The notes beneath the pieces were generated by a model, which saw only the letters and a program-made list of their open reading frames with translations, searched no databases and was not told the DNA's origin. From positions 1 through 6,570 of the forward strand of contig JAEOTJ010000199.1 of assembly GCA_016839905.1 (NCBI GenBank): a stretch of DNA of 6,570 bases, given 5' to 3'. The position numbers and the translations under genes are program-made. The stretch is from Promethearchaeota archaeon (GTDB lineage Archaea; Asgardarchaeota; Lokiarchaeia; Sigynarchaeales; SOKP01). Below, piece after piece: positions 1-5,148 of the stretch (within the stretch, counting starts at the first letter, position 1; the number at the start of each line of letters is the position of its first letter).

Positions 1-734
1 TTAGCAGGATCTGCAAATTTGGGAATATCGGCTCGAGAGAAATTTTGAGAATCTAATACAGGATTTTTTTTTTTTAATTGGTCTATTTGAGATTTGTTTG
101 CGATTAAGTTCTCTTTTATCTGTTTTAAATTTAAACTCATATATTCATCAAAATAGATTTTATAAACGTCTTTTGTAATATTATTAGCTTTGAAAAGATT
201 TTTATATGTAATGAAACCTTTAAAATTTCCAAGAATTCCTTTTTTCTTTAAAATTCCTTCAATGTTTTTTCTTAAAAATTGGAGAACTTCACGCCTCCTA
301 ATTAGAGCGTTTTGACCGACTAAAAGACTTTCTGGAACTCTTAAGCCAACTTTATACGTTCTCACATGATCTCCTTTAATGACCCCTATTAGATTATTAT
401 CGAAAGAACTTTCTTTTCCAAATTTTTTTGGACTGGTATTAGACTCTTTTTTTAGAGAGATTGAACCTTCGGAAATAGGAAACTCAGAATAAATATAAGC
501 AAATGGGAGAATTCCTAATAATAAAAAAATCATAAAAAAAAATGATATTACCATTCTAAAGGATGAATCGAAAAAAAGGTAATTCTCGTAAGTCATCTCT
601 TCTAATGTATATGAATATGAAAGAATAGATCCAAAAATTAACGCTATGATTAAAAATAGAATACCAATAATTAGCTCTTTATAATACCAACGGATTATAT
701 ATTTTGTTTTTTTTAATTTTACGCTATTTTCCAT
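1..734 (-). CDS. Two-pass membrane protein with cytosolic tail, partial at left edge (unknown function)
   Basis: Reading the minus strand from an ATG at 734 gives 244 codons without a stop to the left edge, so the C-terminus is outside the window. I do not recognise the family. The N-terminus is basic (KLKKTK near residues 6-11). Two strongly hydrophobic segments follow at about residues 21-42 and 59-82, joined by a short acidic loop (TLEEMTYEN). By the positive-inside rule both the N-terminus and the long remainder are cytosolic. From residue 83 on the protein is soluble and charged, with a run GLRVPESLLVGQ near 130-141 and a lysine-rich, probably coiled-coil stretch (LKQIKENLIANKSQIDQL) near 205-222. 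The start is chosen because it directly precedes the first basic residues and lies about 40 bases downstream of a TATA-like box; no clear Shine-Dalgarno sequence is seen. Base composition matches the AT-rich surroundings. It reads in the same direction as tnpA but is separated by 147 bases, so it is probably transcribed on its own. Confidence 0.75.
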   Translation of the reverse strand, partial: MENSVKLKKTKYIIRWYYKELIIGILFLIIALIFGSILSYSYTLEEMTYENYLFFDSSFRMVISFFFMIFLLLGILPFAYIYSEFPISEGSISLKKESNTSPKKFGKESSFDNNLIGVIKGDHVRTYKVGLRVPESLLVGQNALIRRREVLQFLRKNIEGILKKKGILGNFKGFITYKNLFKANNITKDVYKIYFDEYMSLNLKQIKENLIANKSQIDQLKKKNPVLDSQNFSRADIPKFADPA

Positions 735-770
735 TATTTTAAATAGGTAGATGGTTTCAGATTTTTTTCT

Positions 771-780
771 AATATATATT
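771..780 (-). promoter_or_regulatory. TATA-like box for the left-edge membrane protein
   Basis: The 10-base AATATATATT lies about 40 bases upstream of the ATG at 734. An archaeal start site about 26 bases downstream would give a leader of roughly 15 bases. The box sits in very AT-rich DNA, so chance occurrence is possible. Confidence 0.35.
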
Positions 781-850
781 TTGATCTTTATTTTATTATA
801 ACTACGAATATTTTTAAAGATAACTAAAAATATGCTATTTAAAGGAATAA

Positions 851-872
851 TTTCATGAAAAAAGAGATCTCT
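851..872. repeat. Two adjacent perfect 10-base palindromes downstream of tnpA
   Basis: TTTCATGAAA (851-860) and AGAGATCTCT (863-872) are each perfect palindromes, three bases apart, starting 10 bases beyond the tnpA stop codon. On the tnpA strand the second is followed by a run of six T. Possible roles are a tnpA terminator (T-tract) or protein-binding sites at the element's end. IS607 elements lack terminal inverted repeats, so this does not by itself define an end. Confidence 0.35.
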
Positions 873-881
873 ATAATAAAT

Positions 882-1478
882 TTATGATTTTCTGCGTGTT
901 CTATAAAGTTTTCCCATAAAGGAATATAAAATGGAGGTTAAATCGGTTATTAATTCTGCGTGAGGTGAATTTTCTACAATTATAGGATTTATTACTTCAA
1001 GTTTTACACCCCAACTTATAAGAAATTCCTTAATTATCTGTAGCCCAAATCGAGCTAAGCGATCATTGTAATTAACTACGACCACTTCAAATCTACCTAA
1101 AGAAGCGTCCTTCAGCAATTTAATTAATCCTTTTCTTTTGTCGTTAAGTCCCGAGCCAATATCAGAATAAGTCTTAAAGACTTTATAACCTTTACGGTAT
1201 CCGTATTCTTTTAAGACATTAAGTTGCCTTTCCAAGTCTCCCGATTTCTTTTGGCGAGAGCTAGATACTCTTCCATAGATAGCGCAAGACATTTCCTTAT
1301 TATCCTTTCTGCTCTCCCTTAATATCGCTAAGACTTTCGATTTTTTATATCGCCTATGATTTCCTTCGGTTCTAAAATCCGATTTGAATACACCTTTTCC
1401 GTCCCATCGGCGAAGAGTCTTAGTGCAAACGCCTAAAAGAGATGCAACTTGACTAATACTCAAGTAAAATAGTTCCAT
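882..1478 (-). CDS. tnpA: IS607-family serine transposase TnpA (serine recombinase with MerR-type HTH)
   Basis: This is a complete 198-residue protein, the usual size for IS607 TnpA. It catalyses cut-and-paste movement through a covalent serine-DNA intermediate. Residues 5-50 form a MerR-like winged helix (SISQVASLLGV, TLRRWDGKG, EGNHRRY) that binds DNA. Residues 65-198 are the resolvase-type catalytic domain: YGRVSS places the nucleophile at Ser72 with Arg70 beside it, DKRKGL supplies Arg115, and NDRLARFG supplies Arg140 and Arg143, matching the arginines of gamma-delta resolvase. All key residues are present, so it could be active. The ATG at 1478 is preferred over an in-frame TTG at 1493 because family members start just before the L/FYSI-type helix; a weak AGG lies upstream. 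IS607 elements often carry tnpB after tnpA, but only 147 bases separate this gene from an unrelated membrane protein gene and no TnpB sequence is seen. Its composition is somewhat richer in GC than the flanks, consistent with transfer. Confidence 0.92.
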   Translation of the reverse strand: MELFYLSISQVASLLGVCTKTLRRWDGKGVFKSDFRTEGNHRRYKKSKVLAILRESRKDNKEMSCAIYGRVSSSRQKKSGDLERQLNVLKEYGYRKGYKVFKTYSDIGSGLNDKRKGLIKLLKDASLGRFEVVVVNYNDRLARFGLQIIKEFLISWGVKLEVINPIIVENSPHAELITDLTSILYSFMGKLYRTRRKS

Positions 1479-1512
1479 ATTCCTATTTTTCAATTAGACT
1501 TAAAAAACCTCT

Positions 1513-1524
1513 CCAAAAATTTGG
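1513..1524. repeat. Short inverted repeat upstream of tnpA
   Basis: CCAAA-AA-TTTGG is a perfect 5-base inverted repeat with a two-base centre, 35-46 bases upstream of the tnpA ATG, between tnpA and the broken end of hicA. It lies where the left end of an IS607 element would be expected and could be a TnpA or host-regulator binding site. No matching copy was found beyond the tnpA stop. Confidence 0.3.
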
Positions 1525-1552
1525 TGAATGTCCAACTTTTTCTAATTTTCTT

Positions 1553-1756
1553 TTAACTAGTTATTTTCAGATCTAAATCTATTTTAACAAGTTTAAACCA
1601 AATAAAATAAATAATAATAAACTCAACAGTGGTTCTACCTTCTGCATTCCTAAAAAATTTATGGAATCCTTTTTGACGGATTTCATTAAATCCTTGCCTT
1701 TTCAGAATCTTAATCAGCTTTTCTGGAGAAATAGGGTTAAGTTTCTTCAAAAACAA
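1553..1756 (-). CDS. hicA: HicA-like mRNA interferase toxin with degenerate C-terminus
   Basis: HicA toxins are small double-stranded-RNA-binding-fold ribonucleases that cleave mRNA and are neutralised by HicB. Residues 8-44 fit the family: helix PISPEKLIKILKRQGF, then EIRQKGFHKFF with the conserved histidine at position 32 (usually in a G-S-H context, here G-F-H), then NAEGRTTV. HicA normally continues with a proline-valine-histidine strand, a G-rich turn and a second helix. Here residue 45 onward is a hydrophobic, unrelated run (IIIYFIWFKL) ending at residue 67, so the last strand and helix are missing. The toxin is therefore probably inactive, although a diverged variant cannot be excluded. 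The start is a TTG at 1756, overlapping the hicB stop by 20 bases; no in-frame ATG is available. The tnpA gene begins 75 bases downstream of the stop, so transposon insertion with loss of the original tail is a reasonable explanation. No leftover HicA tail was found on the far side of tnpA. Confidence 0.65.
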   Translation of the reverse strand: MFLKKLNPISPEKLIKILKRQGFNEIRQKGFHKFFRNAEGRTTVEFIIIYFIWFKLVKIDLDLKITS

Positions 1757-1967
1757 TTTCCACCTTTTGTATCCCTACAAATTTAAGTGATTTTTCACGC
1801 TTATCCTTATCAACTTCAAGATATAATTCAATAGCTTCAATAATTCGGTTATGTAATTCATCCAATGAGCGTGCTTGAGTATGACATCCGGGTAATTCAG
1901 GAACATTTCCAATATAATACCCATCTTCATCTTGTTCGATAACTAAATTAAAATCCCTTTTTATCAT
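1737..1967 (-). CDS. hicB: HicB-like (UPF0150) antitoxin, short form
   Basis: This is a 76-residue protein with the partial RNase H-like fold of HicB antitoxins, which bind and block HicA. The hallmark stretch is visible: a first strand (residues 4-11), an acidic turn and GYYIGNVPELPGCHT (16-30), then ARSLDELHNRIIEAIELYLE (32-51), the long helix typical of the family. A C-terminal lysine-rich segment and a last strand (VEIVFEET) follow. There is no added ribbon-helix-helix or HTH domain, so it is the short form that lacks an obvious DNA-binding part. It begins with ATG, with GGGA eight to eleven bases upstream as a weak ribosome-binding site. It is the first gene of a two-gene unit with hicA, which overlaps its end; antitoxin-first order is common for this type. 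The antitoxin looks intact although its partner appears damaged. Confidence 0.85.
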   Translation of the reverse strand: MIKRDFNLVIEQDEDGYYIGNVPELPGCHTQARSLDELHNRIIEAIELYLEVDKDKREKSLKFVGIQKVEIVFEET

Positions 1968-2003
1968 AAAATTCCCTTATATTTTTTTTTAACCTTCTAT
2001 TAG

Positions 2004-2011
2004 TATATAAA
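2004..2011 (-). promoter_or_regulatory. TATA box for hicB-hicA
   Basis: On the minus strand TTTATATA lies 37-44 bases upstream of the hicB ATG. Transcription starting about 26 bases downstream would give a leader of about 14 bases that contains the weak GGGA ribosome-binding site. The T-rich DNA beyond it offers no clear operator. Confidence 0.45.
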
Positions 2012-2084
2012 TAAATCTTACTATTATTTTTTTTCCTCTATTTTTTTCTCCATTTTTAAAAAAAAGTGTTTTGCAGGAAAGAAG

Positions 2085-2259
2085 ATAAAAAATTATTCCA
2101 AAATAGAACGTTTATATGGAATTTCTAAATTAAATTTAGGATTTAGTTCAATAAGGGTCCGAGGAACCCAGAGCGTATCGATTGATATGGGGCTTATTTT
2201 TATTGGATTTTAATAAAAGACAACTTGTAGAATTATTAAAAATAATTAATTTAACTTAA
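2085..2259 (+). pseudogene. C-terminal remnant of a DDE transposase, frameshifted
   Basis: The plus-strand frame containing 2103-2210 reads KIERLYGISKLNLGF, then SSIRVRGTQSVSIDMGLIFIGF, and stops at 2211. This matches the C-terminal pattern of many DDE insertion-sequence transposases (IS5/IS1182-like): E-x-x-F/Y-G-x-x-K, then R-G-x-x-x-V, then a hydrophobic segment ending in N-L/K-R. The glutamate codon at 2106 would be the third acid of the DDE triad. Dropping one T from the run at 2208-2211 lets the reading continue as NKRQLVELLKIINLT to a stop at 2257-2259, the expected tail, so a one-base insertion is likely. The frame stays open upstream to about 2040, but that part is low-complexity and I cannot confirm it belongs. 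There is no start, and the first two catalytic acids are absent: a dead fragment. It sits between the divergent hicB and MFS promoters. Confidence 0.6.
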
Positions 2260-2271
2260 TTAATTTTTTTT
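2244..2271 (+). terminator. AT-only inverted repeat with T-tract after the transposase remnant
   Basis: AATTAATT (2244-2251), a six-base loop (TAACTT) and a second AATTAATT (2258-2265) run into eight T (2264-2271). The repeat overlaps the last codons of the transposase remnant and would end its transcript. The stem is purely A-T, so the T-tract is probably the functional part. Confidence 0.4.
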
Positions 2272-2327
2272 ATTCTTTTATTAGTAGTTATTGCCTTTAT
2301 CATGTCTTAAAAATTAAATGATATTAA

Positions 2328-2336
2328 TTATATATT
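2328..2336 (+). promoter_or_regulatory. TATA box for the MFS transporter gene
   Basis: TTATATATT is centred at about 2332, so a start about 26 bases downstream falls near 2358, directly before the ATG at 2359. That predicts a leaderless or nearly leaderless mRNA. The position favours 2359 rather than 2444 as the biological start of the MFS gene. Confidence 0.5.
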
Positions 2337-2358
2337 AAACATAAAGATTAAATTTTAA

Positions 2359-2443
2359 ATGGTAATTCCTTATTCCGCTCACTAAGATTAAGTTTAAAAA
2401 TTTATTTCCTATAATATTAGTAGTTTTACTTTTATTTGTATCA
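2359..2443 (+). other. Missing N-terminus of the MFS transporter (helix 1, out of frame with the nearest ATG)
   Basis: The MFS frame stays open upstream of 2444 as far as a stop at 2363-2365 and reads PLTKIKFKNLFPIILVV, then LLLFVS, joining the downstream MACASMLIPSY. This is a basic cap plus the first half of transmembrane helix 1, as expected for the family, so these bases are coding. Between 2366 and 2443 the frame has no ATG, GTG or TTG. The only nearby ATG, at 2359, reads MVIPYSAH and stops, and it is one frame off; a +1 change between about 2362 and 2383 would join the two. Alternatives are an ATT start (2372 or 2387), a sequencing or assembly error, or an early-stage pseudogene. Confidence 0.6.
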
Positions 2444-4627
2444 ATGGCATGTGCTAGCATGCTCATTCCAAGTTATTCAGTGATACAAGAGGAATTAAAG
2501 ATTGATGAAGCATTTATAGCAATCCCCGATGCTTTTTTTGTTTTGGTAAGTGCGGGATTTGCCCTACTCTGGGGGTATTACACCGATCGCATAGACAGAG
2601 GAAAGGTAATTTTAGCCGGGGCATTTTTTTGGACAATTGGTATGATGTTAACAGCAATTTCATTTTCCTATTCAATGCTAATATTATCAAGGATTGCATC
2701 TGGAGCGGGATTAGGATGTGTTTTACCCGTAGGTTATTCAATCATATCTGATGCGATACCCCCTGATGAGAGATCTGGGTGGTTTGGAACGTTAGCAATT
2801 TTGAGTTCAATTTCTAATGGAATTGGACAAGGATTATCTTCATTCTTAGGACCCATTTTTTCATGGCGGTTTCCTTTTGTATTATTATCAATTATTAGTG
2901 TTATAATTATAATATTCTTATTTTTTGTAAAAATACCACAACGCGGTGCGAGTGAAGATGAATTATTAGATCTTGCTGAATTAAATTTAGAATACAGATA
3001 CAGAATATCTAAAAAAGATTTAGTCGCAATCACAAATAAAAAGACGAATAGATATTTAATAATTCTGGGCTTTTTTTCAGTAATACCTGGTACGATTTTA
3101 GTCTATTTTTTAACTTCAATGTTAGCGAGTCATTATTTTTATGAAATTCCTTCTGAAATTAGGCTCCAAACAGCGACAATATTTGCTGGAATGGTAGGAA
3201 TCGGATATATTTTAGGAAATATTATTCTTTCATCGTTGGGAGATGCATTATATCGAAAAAATAAAAAGAATAGAGCAAATCTAGCGACGTGGTGCATGTT
3301 TTTATCAATTCCTTTAGCCCTATTATTTTTATTTTCGATAACTCCTATTGATGTAAATCAATTAAATATAGAATACCCTGATCCTATCCCAACAGGAGAG
3401 ATTTGGAGTTTAATCTTTCAAACTATTGGTGCAATCTTTATAACATATCCAAACTATATTATATTCTTCATTTTTGCCCTAATTGCTTCAATTCTAAGTT
3501 CTGGTCCAGTTGCAAATAAAAGTGCAATAATGGTCGATGTTAATTTACCTGAACATAAAGGAACCGCAGCATCATTCTTTAATCTTTCAAATCAAGTTGG
3601 TAAGGGGGTTACACTTTTATTTTCTTTCATGTTAATTTCTTTCTTTGGAAGTATATTTAATATGATGTGGATTTCATTTTTATTTTGGATTCCAGCGGGT
3701 ATTTTATGGTACCTTGCAAGTAGAGAAGTTGAGAATGATATGAATCAAAAATCAAAAATTTTATCTGAAAGAAAGCAAGTTACCTTAGTCGATTATATAT
3801 TTGAATTAGAAATTCAGATGGATAGAGCTATACAGAAAATTCAGGATGCTAAATATTATATCGATAATGAACAGAAATTTTTTAAATTGTTAAATGATGC
3901 TATAAAAATATTCACTTTTTGCGAAAGAGATGGGGAGTTTAGGAGCATTACAAATATAGAGAAATCTGCACATATTTGGAAAATTCGAGCTTTATTAATA
4001 AAACAAGAGACTAAAAAAATATATAAACAAATAAAAAATGAAGTGCTTAAAGAAGTTGAACATTATCGATTAAAACAGGACTTAAAACAAATTTACTTGA
4101 GAATTAGTGAATGGGAAAAAAGTTCATTCGGAAAAATTCAAATATTCTATGAAGACGCCTACTTAAAAATAATAGAAGCGAGATTATTGAGAAAAAAAGA
4201 TTTGATTAAGTGCTCGAGTAAAATAACTCATGCTATAAATATTTATAACCGAGTTCAGCGAATATTAAAAGAAAGATCAGATACTATTGAGGATAAGAAA
4301 GATATTTCTAAAGAGGATTCAATCATATTAAAGAAAGAAAAAGAGTTATATGAAAAATGTTCTAATGCATTACAAGCAACAGAAAAATTAAAAGATGAGA
4401 TTGAAGGGATTTTTACCCAATTAGAAGCAAGAGGTGTTAAGAAAGAAAATTTGATTAAAATTTCAGAACTCACTTCAGAATATAACGTTAATGTATATCA
4501 AGTAATAGATGAAACTTTTGGAGAAGATAGTGAAATGATCACAATATTAAAAGAAATTCTAAAAAAGATAGATTCTATTTTTAATAAGTATGATAAACTC
4601 AAACAAACTGATTTTAGAGTTTTTTAA
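2444..4627 (+). CDS. MFS transporter (Spinster-like core) with ~300-residue cytosolic helical extension
   Basis: From the first in-frame ATG this encodes 727 residues, against about 400-450 for an ordinary major facilitator. Residues 1-426 are the MFS core in the inner membrane. The loop between helices 2 and 3 carries a motif-A variant, GYYTDRIDRGK (44-54). Helix 4 ends with ISDAIPPDERSGWFG (100-114), and SWRFPF (140-145) begins helix 6. A charged central loop (165-202) links the halves. The second half repeats the pattern with LGDALYRKNKKNR (265-277) and VDVNLPEHKGTAASFFN before helix 11 (364-380). Transported substrate cannot be told. Residues 430-727 have no membrane segment and are lysine/glutamate-rich and helical: heptad-like runs at about 448-473 and 625-660, and a TPR-like stretch at 565-610; I recognise no named domain there. 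The true start is probably upstream, since helix 1 is cut in half at this ATG. The gene has its own TATA box and converges on the next gene 21 bases away. Confidence 0.85.
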   Translation: MACASMLIPSYSVIQEELKIDEAFIAIPDAFFVLVSAGFALLWGYYTDRIDRGKVILAGAFFWTIGMMLTAISFSYSMLILSRIASGAGLGCVLPVGYSIISDAIPPDERSGWFGTLAILSSISNGIGQGLSSFLGPIFSWRFPFVLLSIISVIIIIFLFFVKIPQRGASEDELLDLAELNLEYRYRISKKDLVAITNKKTNRYLIILGFFSVIPGTILVYFLTSMLASHYFYEIPSEIRLQTATIFAGMVGIGYILGNIILSSLGDALYRKNKKNRANLATWCMFLSIPLALLFLFSITPIDVNQLNIEYPDPIPTGEIWSLIFQTIGAIFITYPNYIIFFIFALIASILSSGPVANKSAIMVDVNLPEHKGTAASFFNLSNQVGKGVTLLFSFMLISFFGSIFNMMWISFLFWIPAGILWYLASREVENDMNQKSKILSERKQVTLVDYIFELEIQMDRAIQKIQDAKYYIDNEQKFFKLLNDAIKIFTFCERDGEFRSITNIEKSAHIWKIRALLIKQETKKIYKQIKNEVLKEVEHYRLKQDLKQIYLRISEWEKSSFGKIQIFYEDAYLKIIEARLLRKKDLIKCSSKITHAINIYNRVQRILKERSDTIEDKKDISKEDSIILKKEKELYEKCSNALQATEKLKDEIEGIFTQLEARGVKKENLIKISELTSEYNVNVYQVIDETFGEDSEMITILKEILKKIDSIFNKYDKLKQTDFRVF

Positions 4628-4637
4628 TTCTAAAAAA
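4620..4637. terminator. Bidirectional terminator between convergent genes
   Basis: TTTTTTA (4620-4626), loop ATTC and TAAAAAA (4631-4637) form a perfect 7-base inverted repeat, giving a T-tract on each strand. It spans the MFS stop codon and the gap to the convergent minus-strand gene ending at 4649, and so could terminate both. Confidence 0.5.
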
Positions 4638-4648
4638 TTAAATATCTC

Positions 4649-4951
4649 TTAATTTTTAAGTACTTTATCTAACTCATTATTTAATAAATCAATTATCTCA
4701 TCTTGTTCATTTTCGGAAAGCTCAGTATAATCTTTTCCCCTAGCACTATAAAGATCTGGACTTTCGTTATCATTAAATAAATTCAAAAGTAAAATTAGGC
4801 AATTTCTTATTTCCTGAGACTTTTTATCATCTTTTTTTTCGAATTTATTCATCAATTTAACCATAGCTCGCCCGAACCATTCTTTTCCTTCAGGATTATT
4901 GAAAACAGGATGGTTATTATAAAAATCTAATATTTTATCGATACAAGACAT
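4649..4951 (-). CDS. Small helical protein of unknown function
   Basis: A complete 100-residue soluble protein that I do not recognise. It has no signal peptide, membrane segment, cysteine pair motif or nucleotide-binding loop. The sequence suggests four helices: residues 2-13 (CIDKILDFYNNH), 22-40 (GKEWFGRAMVKLMNKFEKK), 44-60 (KSQEIRNCLILLLNLFN) and 79-98 (SENEQDEIIDLLNNELDKVL). A proline/aspartate turn and YSARGKDY lie between the last two. The third helix is hydrophobic enough to be the core of a bundle, and the last is strongly acidic, which would suit a protein-interaction role; that is inference. The ATG at 4951 has AGGT six to nine bases upstream. It reads in the same direction as the DRG gene 197 bases upstream but has its own TATA-like box. 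It converges on the MFS gene across 21 bases. Composition is like its surroundings and the codon pattern looks genuinely coding. Confidence 0.7.
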   Translation of the reverse strand: MSCIDKILDFYNNHPVFNNPEGKEWFGRAMVKLMNKFEKKDDKKSQEIRNCLILLLNLFNDNESPDLYSARGKDYTELSENEQDEIIDLLNNELDKVLKN

Positions 4952-4980
4952 AGTATACCTTTTTTTTACCCCAAATAAAT

Positions 4981-4989
4981 AATATATTT
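4981..4989 (-). promoter_or_regulatory. TATA-like box for the 100-residue protein gene
   Basis: On the minus strand AAATATATT is centred about 34 bases upstream of the ATG at 4951, predicting a leader of about eight bases. A second candidate, TTTATATA at about 5019-5026, would give a longer leader. The remaining gap up to 5148 holds only AT-rich sequence and the T-tract after the DRG gene; I see no gene in it. Confidence 0.35.
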
Positions 4990-5134
4990 TTATACTGTAA
5001 TAGAAAGAGAAAAAACTTTTATATAAATATATTGATTTTAAAATAAGTTCTATCCATAGTAAATAAAAATAAAAAAAAAAATTTTACACAAAATTAATTT
5101 TATTGGTATTTCAGCGATATTGGATAATAATCAT

Positions 5135-5146
5135 AAAAAGAAAAAG
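5135..5146 (-). terminator. T-tract terminator of the DRG gene
   Basis: Immediately after the DRG stop codon the minus strand reads CTTTTTCTTTTT, two T5 runs within 15 bases of the stop. Archaeal RNA polymerase terminates at such T-tracts without needing a hairpin. A longer run of T lies further downstream near 5071-5081. Confidence 0.5.
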
Positions 5147-5148
5147 TA

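Noticed and set aside
751..801. Plus-strand hydrophobic 16-codon mini-ORF
   Set aside because: T-rich promoter DNA reads as hydrophobic residues by chance, and no ribosome-binding site or context supports it.
1483..1560. Minus-strand 25-codon frame reading KLEKVGHSPNFWRGF between hicA and tnpA
   Set aside because: It could be the tail of a lost gene, but it has no start, does not match HicA or TnpB, and is too short to assign.
2152..2195. GC-richer patch with a GGGT/ACCC hairpin, considered as a small RNA or tRNA piece
   Set aside because: It has no cloverleaf and no C/D-box pair, and it is better explained as codons of the transposase remnant.
2514..3033. Two minus-strand open frames opposite the MFS gene
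   Set aside because: They lie antisense to strongly conserved MFS codons, have no promoter or ribosome-binding site and no family resemblance.
4255..4473. Minus-strand frame opposite the MFS C-terminal tail
   Set aside because: Serine/phenylalanine-rich composition is typical of the antisense of lysine/glutamate-rich coding sequence.
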